Shown here: in pieces, positions 30,272 to 39,773 of the stretch
How positions within the stretch are numbered: the stretch's first letter is position 1
Layout: each line of letters begins with the position of its first letter
Origin: Streptomyces sp. FIT100
GTDB lineage: Bacteria; Actinomycetota; Actinomycetes; Streptomycetales; Streptomycetaceae
Assembly: GCF_024584805.1 (NCBI RefSeq)
Contig: NZ_CP075715.1
Span: 6,605,526 to 6,669,525 of the forward strand
Length of the DNA: 64,000 nucleotides
Reading direction: 5' to 3'
The notes under the pieces: model-generated
Told to the model about the DNA's origin: nothing
What the model saw: only the letters and a program-made list of their open reading frames with translations
Database searches by the model: none
Position numbers and translations under genes: made by a program

Positions 30272-32842
30272 GTGACGCATTCGGCAACGGCCGGCACCGA
30301 GACGCTGCTGGCCGAGGTGCTGGCGGGCGTCCTGCGTGTCGATGTCGACCGGGTTCCGGTGGATGGGCATTTCTTTGCCGATCTGGGCGCGGATTCCCTG
30401 GTGATGGCGCAGTTCTGTGCGCGGGTGCGGAAGCGGGATGATCTGCCGGCGGTGTCGATGAAGGATGTCTATCGCCACTCCACGATCGAGAGCCTGGCCG
30501 CCGCGTTCACGGACACGGCCCCCACCGCCGGACCCGCCGCCCGCCCGACGGCCACCGCCCACCCCGCCGCCACAGCCACAGCCGGTGGCATGGTGGCCGA
30601 GCCGCCGAGCGGGCCGCCGCCCGGGTCCCGTCCGTGGCATTACGCACTGTGCGGAACGGCCCAGTTGCTGACGTTCCTCGGCTTCTCCTGCCTCGGCGCC
30701 CTCGTCGCCTTCCGCGGCTACACATGGATCGCGGCGGGCTCCGGGACTGCCGACGTCTATCTCCGGGCGGTCGCGTTCGGCGCGGTGGTCCTCGTCGGGC
30801 TGTGCGCCCTTCCTCTCGCGGCCAAGTGGATACTCATCGGCCGCTTCACCCCCCGCAGGATCCCCGTGTGGAGCTTCGCCTATCTGCGCTTCTGGTGGGT
30901 CAGGACGCTCATCCGAACCAGCCCCGCGCGCCTGTTCGCCGGGTCGCCGCTGTACGTGCTGTACCTGAGAGCCCTCGGTGCGCACATCGGAAAGGGCGTC
31001 AGCATCTTCACGCGCTTCGTCCCGGCCTGCACCGACCTGATCTCCATGGGCGAGCGCACAGTCGTCCGCAAGGACGTGCTCCTGTCCGGCTACCGGGCGC
31101 AGGACGGCTGGATCGAGATGGGCCCGGTCACCCTCGGCGCGGACGTGACCCTCGGTGAGCAGGCGGTGCTCGACATCGGCACGTCGATGGGCGACGGATC
31201 CCAGCTGGCCCACGCCTCCTCCCTTCATCCGGGGCAGACCGTGCCGCCCGGTGAGGCATGGCACGGCACACCGGCGCGGCCGGCGAGCACCGACTACCGG
31301 GCCGTCGAGCCCGTGGAATGCGGCACTCTGCGCAGGGCCCTCTACAGCCTGTGGCGGCTGATGGCCATCGTGCTGGTGTACCTGCCGCTGACGGTGGCCG
31401 GTGTGACGCTGGTCCTCACCGCCGCGCCGCAGCTGGATGCGGTGGTGTCCGCCGGGCCGCCGGTCTTCACGAGCCTCGCGTTCTTCCTGGAGGCGCTCGT
31501 CGCCTCCCTGGTCGTCTTCGTCGGCGGCCTGCTCGTGGGACTGCTGACGATGAGCACGGTGCCGCGGCTGCTCAGCCTGCTGATCGAGCGGGGCAGGATC
31601 TACCCGCTGTACGGCTTCCACTACAGCATCCAGCGGGCGGTCACCCGGATGACCAACTTCAGGTTCTTCACCACGCTGTTCGGGGACAGCTCCGCGATCG
31701 TGCACTACCTGCGCACTCTCGGCTACGACCTGTGCCGTTACCGGCAGACCGGGTCGAACTTCGGCCTGCTGGTCAAGTACGACACCCCCTACCTGAGCCA
31801 GGTCGGCACGGGAACGATGATCGCCGACGGACTGTCGGTCATCAACGCCGACTTCTCCAGCACGTCGTTCCGCGCCTCCCGGGCCGTGATCGGGGCGAAG
31901 AGCTTCCTCGGCAACAACATCGTCTACCCCCCGCGGGCCCGGACCGGCGACAACTGCCTGCTCGCGACGAAGGTCATGGTCCCCATCGAGGGGCCGGTGC
32001 GGGAGGGCGTCGGTCTGCTGGGCTCACCCAGCTTCGAGATACCGCGCACCGTTCTCCGCGACAGCAGGCTCGACCATCTGGCCCGCGGCGACGAACTGCG
32101 CCGCCGGCTCGCCGCCAAGAACAAGCACAACGCGTCCACCGCCGGCCTGTTCCTGCTGACGCGATGGTTCCACTTCTTTGTGCTCGCCCTCATCGCCATG
32201 GCCGCCTTCGATCTCTACCACGCCCTCGGGCCGCTGGTGTTCGCCGTGTCCGGACTGCTCACACTGGCGTTCACCGTCGGCTACTTCGCGCTGGTCGAGC
32301 GGGCAGCCATGGGATTCCGCCCGCTCAGGCCGCTGTACTGCTCGATCTACGAACCGGCCTTCTGGGCACACGAACGCTTCTGGAAGCTGGGCGCGATACA
32401 CCACTACATGCAGGTCTTCAACGGCACCCCGTTCAAGTCCCTGGTCTGGCGGCTGCTGGGCGTCAGGATCGGCCGCCGGGTCTTCGACGACGGTTGCGCG
32501 ATGGCCGAGCGCACCCTCGTCAGCATCGGGGACGACTGCACCCTCAACGCCGGGACCGTCATCCAGTGCCACTCACAGGAGGACGGCGCCTTCAAGTCCG
32601 ACCACATCAGCATCGGCGCGAACGTGACCCTCGGCGTCGGCGCGTTCGTGCACTACGGCACCAAGGTCGGCGACGGCGCCCAACTCGCCGCAGACTCCTT
32701 CCTGATGAAGGGCGAGGAAGTCCCCTCCGGGTCGCGGTGGAGCGGAAACCCGGCCTCGGAGGCCGAGGCCGAGACCGTGGACGATCCCGAGCACGCCGCG
32801 CCACCGCCCGGCCCCGCAGCCGGTCGGTCTCCTCTCCCTTGA
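30272..32842 (+). CDS. Pls/PosA-type NRPS terminal protein: carrier domain plus membrane/left-handed-helix domains, no adenylation domain
   Basis: 856 residues. A carrier domain fills 1-80 with the phosphopantetheine Ser42 in FADLGADSLVMAQF. A Pro/Ala linker (90-115) follows, then the TIGR02353-type terminal module: membrane segments near 120-140 and 155-180, a first acyltransferase-like hexapeptide-repeat region (about 230-340), membrane segments near 365-390 and 400-430, a second repeat region (about 495-600), two more membrane segments (about 625-675), and a third repeat region (about 730-830). This is the C-terminal architecture of poly-epsilon-lysine synthetase Pls, where it joins monomers on the membrane; the adenylation domain that would load the amino acid is absent and must act in trans if the protein is active. 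GTG start has GGAGGGA at six bases. Confidence 0.85.
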   Translation: MTHSATAGTETLLAEVLAGVLRVDVDRVPVDGHFFADLGADSLVMAQFCARVRKRDDLPAVSMKDVYRHSTIESLAAAFTDTAPTAGPAARPTATAHPAATATAGGMVAEPPSGPPPGSRPWHYALCGTAQLLTFLGFSCLGALVAFRGYTWIAAGSGTADVYLRAVAFGAVVLVGLCALPLAAKWILIGRFTPRRIPVWSFAYLRFWWVRTLIRTSPARLFAGSPLYVLYLRALGAHIGKGVSIFTRFVPACTDLISMGERTVVRKDVLLSGYRAQDGWIEMGPVTLGADVTLGEQAVLDIGTSMGDGSQLAHASSLHPGQTVPPGEAWHGTPARPASTDYRAVEPVECGTLRRALYSLWRLMAIVLVYLPLTVAGVTLVLTAAPQLDAVVSAGPPVFTSLAFFLEALVASLVVFVGGLLVGLLTMSTVPRLLSLLIERGRIYPLYGFHYSIQRAVTRMTNFRFFTTLFGDSSAIVHYLRTLGYDLCRYRQTGSNFGLLVKYDTPYLSQVGTGTMIADGLSVINADFSSTSFRASRAVIGAKSFLGNNIVYPPRARTGDNCLLATKVMVPIEGPVREGVGLLGSPSFEIPRTVLRDSRLDHLARGDELRRRLAAKNKHNASTAGLFLLTRWFHFFVLALIAMAAFDLYHALGPLVFAVSGLLTLAFTVGYFALVERAAMGFRPLRPLYCSIYEPAFWAHERFWKLGAIHHYMQVFNGTPFKSLVWRLLGVRIGRRVFDDGCAMAERTLVSIGDDCTLNAGTVIQCHSQEDGAFKSDHISIGANVTLGVGAFVHYGTKVGDGAQLAADSFLMKGEEVPSGSRWSGNPASEAEAETVDDPEHAAPPPGPAAGRSPLP

Positions 32843-32934
32843 CCCTGCCGTCAGGAGTGGTTTCGACGAAGCGCGGATCCGCTTGCGGGTACGCTGGCGC
32901 GGCGTGGCCGTCACCGCGGAAGGGGACCGACCTC

Positions 32935-33222
32935 ATGCAGCTCGTCTTCGCGGGCCGGGTGATCGAATGGCGCGGGCCGTCGCCTTACTACTTCATCCCC
33001 GTGCCGCACGAACAGTCCACCGACATCCGCGAGGTGGCCGCGGCGGCCACGTACGGCTGGGGCGTCATCCCGGTCGAGGCACGGATCGGTGAGGTCGCCT
33101 TCGCCACGTCGCTCTTCCCCAAGGACGGCGGCTACCTCCTGCCGCTCAAGAACGCCGTGCGCAAGCCGCAGGGCCTCTCGGTGGGTGACGACGTGACGGT
33201 GGAGATGACCGTCCGCCTCTGA
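32935..33222 (+). CDS. DUF1905-type small protein
   Basis: 95-residue beta-barrel-like protein (LVFAGRVIEWRGPSPYYFIPVP, GWGVIPVEARIGEVAFATSLFPKDGGYLLPLK, VTVEMTVRL) matching the DUF1905 pattern of small bacterial proteins. GGAAGGGG precedes the ATG. The role is unknown. It follows the NRPS-terminal gene by 92 bp. Confidence 0.82.
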   Translation: MQLVFAGRVIEWRGPSPYYFIPVPHEQSTDIREVAAAATYGWGVIPVEARIGEVAFATSLFPKDGGYLLPLKNAVRKPQGLSVGDDVTVEMTVRL

Positions 33223-33298
33223 TCCGTGCCCTCGCCGCCGAAGTGACCGGCACCGTCCCGGCCTTCCCACCGGAGGGAAGCAAGGGCCTGCTCGCGCG

Positions 33299-33856
33299 GT
33301 GAGGCGCTCGAAAACCAGTGGAGCAGCGCCGGTGTGCGCCAATCCGCTCGTTCTCCGCCGTTGCCACGCCTGCGTGTCCGTGCGCTTCCGGGCGAGCGGC
33401 AAATTTCGCGTCAACGCGCACCACAAGCTCATCGACGCCTGGCTCCTCGCGCTCTGTACCGCTTGCGGGGAAACGGCAAAGCTCACGGCCCTGGAGCGGA
33501 CGAATGTGCGCTCCGTACGACCTGAACTGCTCGACCGGCTGCATGACAACGACCCCGGCCTGACAGCCGAACTGCTCCAGCATCCGGTCGTGCAGCGCCG
33601 CAATCGCATCGCCCTCGACTGGGACGACGCCTGGCGCCTCGACACCGGCGGAACGGATCACCTGGACCGCGAGGTGATCGACGTCTCGGTCCGGTTTGCG
33701 GCACGGATCCCTGTCCGGCCGGTGCGCCTGATCGCTGAAGGGTGCGGTCTTCCGCGGGCCGAGGTCGAGAGGCTGATCACGGAGGGGAAACTCGTTTCGG
33801 CGGCTCGGCTGAGCGGCAAGCTCTCCGGCGACTTCACCTTCACGCTCAAGCGCTGA
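33299..33856 (+). CDS. DUF1062-type protein with zinc-ribbon-like Cys pairs
   Basis: 185 residues. Cys pairs RRCHACVSV and ALCTACGET flank the conserved FRASGKFRVNAHHKLIDAWLLALC segment, as in DUF1062 proteins; the four Cys could bind zinc. The C-terminus (RAEVERLITEGKLVS) resembles an S4-like turn. No clear ribosome site precedes the GTG. Function unknown. Confidence 0.75.
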   Translation: MRRSKTSGAAPVCANPLVLRRCHACVSVRFRASGKFRVNAHHKLIDAWLLALCTACGETAKLTALERTNVRSVRPELLDRLHDNDPGLTAELLQHPVVQRRNRIALDWDDAWRLDTGGTDHLDREVIDVSVRFAARIPVRPVRLIAEGCGLPRAEVERLITEGKLVSAARLSGKLSGDFTFTLKR

Positions 33857-33901
33857 GCCCTCCTCGGGACCTCGGACCTCGGGACCGTCCTCGGCGCCGC
33901 G

Positions 33902-35053
33902 CTATTTCTGCGGGTCCCGGAAGCGCCCGAAAGCCTTCGTGAGGGCACTGAGCGGAGAGCCGTCCGTCTTGACCGGCGCCTGTGCGGGCAGCCGGGGCAC
34001 GCCGTCGCCACCGGTCGCCTCGGCCAGCGCGGCCAGCGCCGCCTCGGCCGCTTCCCGGTACAGGTCGCGGGAGTTCGTCATGGCATCGAGCGCCTCGGCG
34101 TACCTGGCGACCATGCCTCGGGCGTGGACCAGCTCCTCGTCCGCGGTCAGCAGGTGCCAGCCCCGCCGCAGCCGGGTCAGGGCCTGCTCGGCCTCGGCCG
34201 GCAGCGGCCGCGGCAGTGCGGCGAACTCCTTTATCCTGTCGAGCAGTTCGGTCGGTTCCGAGCCGTCGAGGAAGACATTGCGCACCGTGAAACGCTCCGC
34301 GTCGTACCCCGCGCCCTGCGGCGCCGTGGGCAGGACGACGGCGCCGCCGCGCGGCATCCGTACGTTCAGCTCACGCTTCATCGCGTAGTCGGCGATCTGC
34401 GCCTGCTCCGGTGTGCCCCGGTGCTCGACCACCCGGTGCCGCAGGCTCGGTGGCAGGAACGCCGAGACCGGCTGCTGCCCCATCACGTCCGGCGTCATCG
34501 CCTCGTGCACCACGACATGGATGAACCAGCTCTGCCGGGCGCAGTCCCGCAGCCGGTGGCGCAGCTCGTCGTCGTCCTTCGGCAGGTGGTTCGTCGTCCG
34601 CAGGCGCACGCCCGGCACCGTGTCCTGGTCCCAGGCGACCAGGTCGCTGTCGGGCCAGAACATGGTCGCGGGCGAGGGCCAGTGCGCGTCCCACGGCCGC
34701 TCCGCCTCGGCGGCGAGGACCCAGGCGATGCCCTCGCTCTCCTTGCGGCGTGCCTCGGGATCGTACGTGGTCAGCTGTGCGCGCACCGTGACGTCGTCGG
34801 CCACGCGCCAGCGGGCCTCGAAGAGGCGGCGGGCCGAGGGGCCGAGGTCCGCGGACTCGTCGCGCGGGTGCATGACGGTGGAGCGGGCCGCCTCGGCGGG
34901 GCCGAGGTCGAGGAAGCCGTCGAGCACCCCGGCCGCCTTGAGGGCGATCAGGTTGCGCCGGACGTCCTGCTCGGGCTCGGGCCCGAGGTGGCGCCCGCGC
35001 CCCAGCCACACGGTGTCGGGGACGGTGGTCGAGGAGCTGCTGTTTTTGGCCAT
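33902..35053 (-). CDS. Unknown cytoplasmic protein
   Basis: 383 residues, mostly alpha/beta in the first 270 (TVWLGRGRHLGPEPEQDVRRNLIALKAAG, HVVVHEAMTPDVMGQQPVSAFLPPSLRHRV, ERFTVRNVFLDGSEPTELLDRI) with a helical tail. No signal peptide, membrane segments or motif that I can tie to a family. ATG at 35053 is the first start in frame; the frame extends upstream without conserved sequence. A 232-bp divergent gap separates it from the formylglycine-generating enzyme gene. Expression probably comes from that gap. Confidence 0.7.
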   Translation of the reverse strand: MAKNSSSSTTVPDTVWLGRGRHLGPEPEQDVRRNLIALKAAGVLDGFLDLGPAEAARSTVMHPRDESADLGPSARRLFEARWRVADDVTVRAQLTTYDPEARRKESEGIAWVLAAEAERPWDAHWPSPATMFWPDSDLVAWDQDTVPGVRLRTTNHLPKDDDELRHRLRDCARQSWFIHVVVHEAMTPDVMGQQPVSAFLPPSLRHRVVEHRGTPEQAQIADYAMKRELNVRMPRGGAVVLPTAPQGAGYDAERFTVRNVFLDGSEPTELLDRIKEFAALPRPLPAEAEQALTRLRRGWHLLTADEELVHARGMVARYAEALDAMTNSRDLYREAAEAALAALAEATGGDGVPRLPAQAPVKTDGSPLSALTKAFGRFRDPQK

Positions 35054-35285
35054 GGAATCGTTCTGTGAGTGATCGGGGCCCGACCAGTATGGTCCGTGGA
35101 CCTGACGAGGGGAGCGGTACCCCGTCCGGGGTGTCGCCACGCCCCAGGGGGACCTGCCGTGGCTGCACCTGGACCGCCCGGCGCACTCGGCGCGTGCGAA
35201 GGCCCGGCGGGAGCGACCCTTGACAGTGATCGGCCGCGGGTGCGATCAATGCGGGGATCTTTCGAGCCACGCGAGGACGCCCGTG

Positions 35286-36251
35286 ATGCACAGCCGCCCC
35301 AAGACGCCTGCAGTCCCCGACGCCCGGAGCACCGGCGGTTGTTGTGCGGCGTCCCGGGGACAGACCGTGCCTGCGGGCGCGGTCGCCGAGGCCGTGGGCA
35401 CCCCGGCACCGGTCCGGGAAACGGTGCCGGACCGGCACCGCGCGGCGGCCGAACTGCCCGGCGGCCGGTTCCTGATGGGCTCCGACGACAGTGAGGGATA
35501 TCCGCAGGACGCCGAGGGGCCGGTACGGCCGGTGGATGTGGCGCCCTTCGCGGTCGGCCGGTACGCCGTGACCAACGCCTTGTTCGCCGAGTTCGTGGAG
35601 GCGACCGGTCACCGCAGTGACGCGGAGGAGTTCGGCTGGTCGTACGTCTTCGCCGGGTTCCTGCCCGGTGTGCTGCGCCGCGACTCGCCACGACCGGCGG
35701 GGACTCCCTGGTGGTGCGGCGTACGGGGCGCGGACTGGCGGCGGCCGGAAGGCCCCGGCTCCTCGGTCGAGGGCCGCTGGGACCACCCGGTGGTGCACGT
35801 CTCCTGGCGGGACGCCGCGGCCTACTGTGCGTGGGCCGGCGGCCGGCTGCCCACCGAGGCGGAGTGGGAGTACGCGGCGCGCGGCGGTCTCGAGCAGGCC
35901 CGCTACCCGTGGGGCGACGAGCTGACACCGGACGGCGAGCACCGCTGCAACATCTGGCAGGGCCGCTTCCCCACCCGCAACACCGCCGAGGACGGCCACA
36001 AGGGCACGGCTCCCGTGGACGCGTACCGCCCCAACGGCTTCGGTCTGTTCAACGCCGTCGGGAACGTGTGGGAGTGGTGCGCCGACGCCTGGACTGCGGA
36101 CGCCCGGGAGCGGGTGATGCGCGGCGGCTCGTACCTGTGCCACGCCTCGTACTGCAACCGCTACCGGGTCGCCGCCCGCACCCGCAACTCTCCCGACAGC
36201 AGCGGCGGAAACGTCGGCTTCCGCATGGTGACCGGACGTCCCGCCCCCTAG
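35286..36251 (+). CDS. Formylglycine-generating enzyme (sulfatase-modifying factor)
   Basis: Oxidises the active-site Cys of sulfatases to formylglycine with molecular oxygen and copper. The 321-residue protein has the FGE-sulfatase fold (GGRFLMGSDD, PVVHVSWRDAAAYCAWAGGRLPTEAEWEYAARGG, NVWEWCADAW) and the catalytic pair Cys285/Cys290 in SYLCHASYCNRYR, five residues apart as in active FGEs. ATG at 35286 lies eight bases from GAGGA. A Cys-type sulfatase follows 61 bp on, its likely client. The N-terminal 55 residues are extra and low in conservation. Confidence 0.93.
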   Translation: MHSRPKTPAVPDARSTGGCCAASRGQTVPAGAVAEAVGTPAPVRETVPDRHRAAAELPGGRFLMGSDDSEGYPQDAEGPVRPVDVAPFAVGRYAVTNALFAEFVEATGHRSDAEEFGWSYVFAGFLPGVLRRDSPRPAGTPWWCGVRGADWRRPEGPGSSVEGRWDHPVVHVSWRDAAAYCAWAGGRLPTEAEWEYAARGGLEQARYPWGDELTPDGEHRCNIWQGRFPTRNTAEDGHKGTAPVDAYRPNGFGLFNAVGNVWEWCADAWTADARERVMRGGSYLCHASYCNRYRVAARTRNSPDSSGGNVGFRMVTGRPAP

Positions 36252-36312
36252 TTCCCGATTCCGCTGCCCTGCTTTTCCCGCTCCAGTTCCCGAGTGCACC
36301 GAAAGGCCCCGC

Positions 36313-37824
36313 GTGAACGAGCGCCATCCCCGCCAGACCGTGATGCTGATGACCGACGCGACCCGCTGGGACATGCTCGGCTGCTATCGCGACACGGGCA
36401 CAGCCACCCCGCATCTGGACTCCCTTGCCGCCACCGGCACCCGCTTCGAGCGTGCGTACACCACGCAGCCGGTCTGTGCCCCGGCCCGCTCCGCCCTGTT
36501 CACCGGCGTCTGGCCGCACACGAGCGGCACCTGGTCCAACAACCAGGCGCCGGGTCTCGACGTGCCCACGCTCGGGCAGCGGCTGCGTGACGCGGGCACC
36601 CCGGCGGCGTACATCGGCAAATGGCATCTGGACGGCACCGACTACTTCGGCAACGGCCGCTGCCCGGACGGCTGGGACGAGGCGTACTGGTACGACATGC
36701 GCCGCTACCTCGAAGAGCTCACCCCCGACGAGCGCGTGGCCTCCCGCGACCCGGCCACCACCGCCGACCCGGGCGTGGACAGCTCCTTCACCTACGCGCA
36801 CCGCTGCACCGACCGCGCCCTCGCCTTCATCGCGGCTCACGCGGACGAGGACTTCCTCCTCGTCGTCTCGTACGACGAGCCGCACGACCCGGGCATCACC
36901 CCGCCCCCGTACGGCGAGAAGTACCGTGACTACGTCTTCCCGTACGACGACAACGTGCTCGACGACCTCGCGGACAAGCCCGCCCACCAGCGCACCTGGG
37001 CCGGTCCCCGGCTGACCGAGGACCGCGGCGACGGCTACCGCCGCAACGTCGACACCGGCAGCTTCTTCGCCGCCCAGGAGTACGTCGACAGCCAGATGGG
37101 CCGCATCCTCGCGGTGGTGGCGGAGCGCACCCCGCAGGCGATGGTGCTCTACACCTCCGACCACGGCGACATGCTCGGCTCGCACCGGCTCCATGCCAAA
37201 GGCCCGGCGATGTACGACGAGATCGCCCGCATCCCGCTCGTCGTCCGGCTCCCCGGCAGCACCGCTCCGGGCACGGTCAGCCCGCACCCCGTCTCGCACA
37301 TCGACCTGGCGCCCACGGTCCTGGAACACCTGGGAGTGCCCGTACCCGACTTCCTGCCCGGCCGCAGTCTGGCGCCGGCCCTCGCCGACCCGGACCACCG
37401 CGTCAACGAGGCGGTCTTCGTGGAGTTCGGCCGCTACGAGGTCGATCACGACGGCTTCGGGGGCTTCCAGCCGATGCGCGGCATCCACGACGGCCGACAC
37501 AAACTCGTCGTCAACCTCCTCTCCGACGACGAGCTCTACGACCTGGAGTCCGACCCCGGCGAGATGCGCAACCTGATCACCGACCCGGCACACACAAGGA
37601 TCCGCGACGGCCTCCACGACCGCCTCCTGGCCTGGATGAACGACACCCGCGACCCGTTCCGCGGCAGCTACTGGGAACGCCGCCACTGGCGCACCGACGC
37701 CCGCGAGGCCACGTGGGCGTACGACGGCATGACCCGCCAGCGTCCCGACGACCCCGGCTACCAGCCGCGGATGCTCGACTACACGACGGGCCTGGAGATG
37801 ACGGAGACGGTCCGCAGCAAATAG
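36313..37824 (+). CDS. Cys-type sulfatase (choline-sulfatase/heparan-type family)
   Basis: 503 residues, alkaline-phosphatase superfamily. The modification site is VCAPARSALFTG with Cys55 in the CxPxR motif to be turned into formylglycine. Metal ligands are seen in LMTDATRWDMLGCY near the N-terminus and YTSDHGDMLGSHRLHAKG in the middle. No signal peptide, so it probably acts on imported sulfate esters. GTG start follows GAAAGG. It pairs with the FGE gene upstream; both face the same way. Substrate cannot be read from sequence. Confidence 0.92.
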   Translation: MNERHPRQTVMLMTDATRWDMLGCYRDTGTATPHLDSLAATGTRFERAYTTQPVCAPARSALFTGVWPHTSGTWSNNQAPGLDVPTLGQRLRDAGTPAAYIGKWHLDGTDYFGNGRCPDGWDEAYWYDMRRYLEELTPDERVASRDPATTADPGVDSSFTYAHRCTDRALAFIAAHADEDFLLVVSYDEPHDPGITPPPYGEKYRDYVFPYDDNVLDDLADKPAHQRTWAGPRLTEDRGDGYRRNVDTGSFFAAQEYVDSQMGRILAVVAERTPQAMVLYTSDHGDMLGSHRLHAKGPAMYDEIARIPLVVRLPGSTAPGTVSPHPVSHIDLAPTVLEHLGVPVPDFLPGRSLAPALADPDHRVNEAVFVEFGRYEVDHDGFGGFQPMRGIHDGRHKLVVNLLSDDELYDLESDPGEMRNLITDPAHTRIRDGLHDRLLAWMNDTRDPFRGSYWERRHWRTDAREATWAYDGMTRQRPDDPGYQPRMLDYTTGLEMTETVRSK

Positions 37825-37979
37825 CGCCTGCTCACCGCAGACACAGAGGCCAGGTCGCGCAACAAGGGACCTTCGGGCCGAAGACGGGGACTTTTGCCGG
37901 GCGCGGCGGCCGCTCGGGCGCAGTGCCATGGAAAGGGGCGCATGTGCGGCCACCCGTCCGACGAACTGCCGAGGAACCG

Positions 37980-38819
37980 ATGAGCGACAACTCCATGAAT
38001 CCGCGGGGAAGCGCCACTTCCCCGAAGCCGACGCAGAGGGCGACCGCGAAGCAGAAGGCGGCCGCCCTTCGCGAGGCCGAGGCTGCTCGTGCCCGTCGGC
38101 GCCGGACGCTGCTCACGGTCGGCGCCATCGGCACCGCGCTGGCGGTCGGTGTCCTGGTGGGCACCCAGTTGACAGGGCGCACCGCCGACGCCGACGACTC
38201 CTCGGCCTCGGGTTCCGCGCGGCCGCTGGTCGTTCCCGCCAACACCTCCGGCGAGGACGGCGTCGTGGTTCCCTACGGCGACAAGGACGCCAAAGGCACC
38301 CTGACCGTCTACGCGGACATGCGATGCCCGTACTGCGCGGCCGTCGAGAAGCAACTCGGTCCCGCCGTCTCCGAACTGGTCGCGGACGGAACGATCAAGG
38401 TCGAGTACAGGATGGCCGCCTTCCTGGACGGCGCGCTCGGCGGCAAGGGGTCACACACCGCGTTGGCCGCTCTCGGGGCAGCGGCCAACGAGAGCCCGCG
38501 GAAGTTCTTCGAGTACCAGCACGTCCTGTACGCCAACCAGCCTTCCGAGGAGCAGGACTCCTTCGCCTCCACCGCCAAACTGGTCGACCTGGCCAAGAAG
38601 GTCCCGGGGCTGAACTCCGCGCAGTTCAACAAGGCGGTCAAGGAGAAGACCTATCTGCCCTGGGCGCAGAAGACCGCCGACAAGTTCCACGAGTACGGGA
38701 TCAGCGGTACTCCGACCTTCATGGTCGACGGGAAGCGTGTGACCGTGCTGGACGACGAGGGGCGGCCGGTGAGCAAGCGGGCCTTCGTCGACGAGGTCAG
38801 GAAGACCGTCAAGGGGTAG
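37980..38819 (+). CDS. Membrane-anchored DsbA-like thioredoxin-fold protein
   Basis: 279 residues: a Lys/Arg/Ala-rich cytoplasmic N-terminus, one membrane segment (LLTVGAIGTALAVGVLVGTQL, about residues 42-62), and an extracytoplasmic thioredoxin_4/DsbA domain with the redox motif Cys116-Pro-Tyr-Cys119 in MRCPYCAAVE and the cis-Pro loop ISGTPTFMVDGKRV. It probably oxidises or isomerises disulfides in exported proteins. GAGGAACC precedes the ATG. It converges on the pflA gene. Confidence 0.9.
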   Translation: MSDNSMNPRGSATSPKPTQRATAKQKAAALREAEAARARRRRTLLTVGAIGTALAVGVLVGTQLTGRTADADDSSASGSARPLVVPANTSGEDGVVVPYGDKDAKGTLTVYADMRCPYCAAVEKQLGPAVSELVADGTIKVEYRMAAFLDGALGGKGSHTALAALGAAANESPRKFFEYQHVLYANQPSEEQDSFASTAKLVDLAKKVPGLNSAQFNKAVKEKTYLPWAQKTADKFHEYGISGTPTFMVDGKRVTVLDDEGRPVSKRAFVDEVRKTVKG

Positions 38820-38890
38820 CCGCGAGCGGGTCCCCGGCGGCCGGGCACGCCGATCGCCCGGCCGTCGGGGTCACGCACGGCAGGTGCACG

Positions 38891-38908
38891 GGCCCCGGAC
38901 CCGGGGCC
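38891..38908. terminator. GC-rich palindrome between convergent genes
   Basis: GGCCCCGG-AC-CCGGGGCC; in RNA a six-pair stem with a small loop. It lies between the thioredoxin-fold gene and pflA. Confidence 0.55.
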
Positions 38909-38963
38909 TCCGTACAGCGCGTACAGCGTTCGTACGGCGCAACGTACCGTGCTCGTACGGCCG

Positions 38964-39773
38964 TCAGACCGCGGTGAGACCCTCGGCCACGAAGATCGCC
39001 TTCGCCGCGGCGACCTCCGTGGCCGTCGGTACGGGCGTGTCGCGGAGGGGGACGTCCCTGCCGAGGGCCGCCCACTTCGCCTCGCCGAGCTTGTGGAAGG
39101 GGAGGACGTCGACACGGGAGACATTGCCGAGACCGGCGGCGAAGGAGGCGACCCCTTCGACGTTCGCGGGGTCGTCGGTGAGCCCCGGGACGAGCACGAA
39201 GCGGACATGGACCTCCGTGCCCAGTCCGGCGAGGCGCCGGGCGAAGTCCAGGGTCGGCGCGACGGGGCGCCCGGTCACCTTCAGGTAGGTGTCCGGGTCC
39301 CAGGACTTGATGTCGAGGAGGACGAGGTCGGTGTCGCGCAACAGCGCGTCGCTCGCCCGGGCACCGAGGAAGCCCGAGGTGTCCAGGGCGGTGTGCAGTC
39401 CGAGCTCGTGCTTCATCCGGTGCAGCAACTCGCCGGTGAACACGGGCTGGAGGAGCGGTTCGCCGCCGGAGACGGTGGCGCCGCCGCCGGCGGCCGCGAT
39501 GAAGCGGGTGTACTTCCCCGCCTCCGCGATCACGTCGTCGGCCGAGGTGCGCACGCCGTCGCGGATCCGCCAGGTGTCGGGGTTGTGGCAGTACAGACAG
39601 CGCAGCGGGCAGCCGGAGAGGAAGGTGACGAACCGGGTCCCGGGACCGTCCACACCGGTGGAGAGGTCCCAGGAGTGCACGGATCCCTCGCTGGGCCGCC
39701 TCGTGGCCGCCGCGGCCGGGGTCTGCGCGGCCCCCGGAACGCACTCCCGGGGCCGCGCGGCCACGCCGTTCAC
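38964..39773 (-). CDS. pflA: Pyruvate formate-lyase activating enzyme (radical SAM)
   Basis: Generates the glycyl radical on pyruvate formate-lyase. The 269-residue protein has the iron-sulfur motif Cys55-x3-Cys59-x2-Cys62 (SGCPLRCLYCHNP), the SAM-binding VSGGEPLLQP and the DLVLLDIKSWDP segment. An N-terminal extension of about 30 residues precedes the usual start of PflA, so an internal start is possible. Its GTG overlaps the stop of pflB (GTGA), guaranteeing co-translation. Confidence 0.9.
   Translation of the reverse strand: MNGVAARPRECVPGAAQTPAAAATRRPSEGSVHSWDLSTGVDGPGTRFVTFLSGCPLRCLYCHNPDTWRIRDGVRTSADDVIAEAGKYTRFIAAAGGGATVSGGEPLLQPVFTGELLHRMKHELGLHTALDTSGFLGARASDALLRDTDLVLLDIKSWDPDTYLKVTGRPVAPTLDFARRLAGLGTEVHVRFVLVPGLTDDPANVEGVASFAAGLGNVSRVDVLPFHKLGEAKWAALGRDVPLRDTPVPTATEVAAAKAIFVAEGLTAV

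Noticed and set aside
29865..30287. Overlapping frames on both strands in the leader of the Pls-like gene
   Set aside because: Neither has a ribosome site, codon bias or a recognisable domain; the region is better read as a promoter leader.
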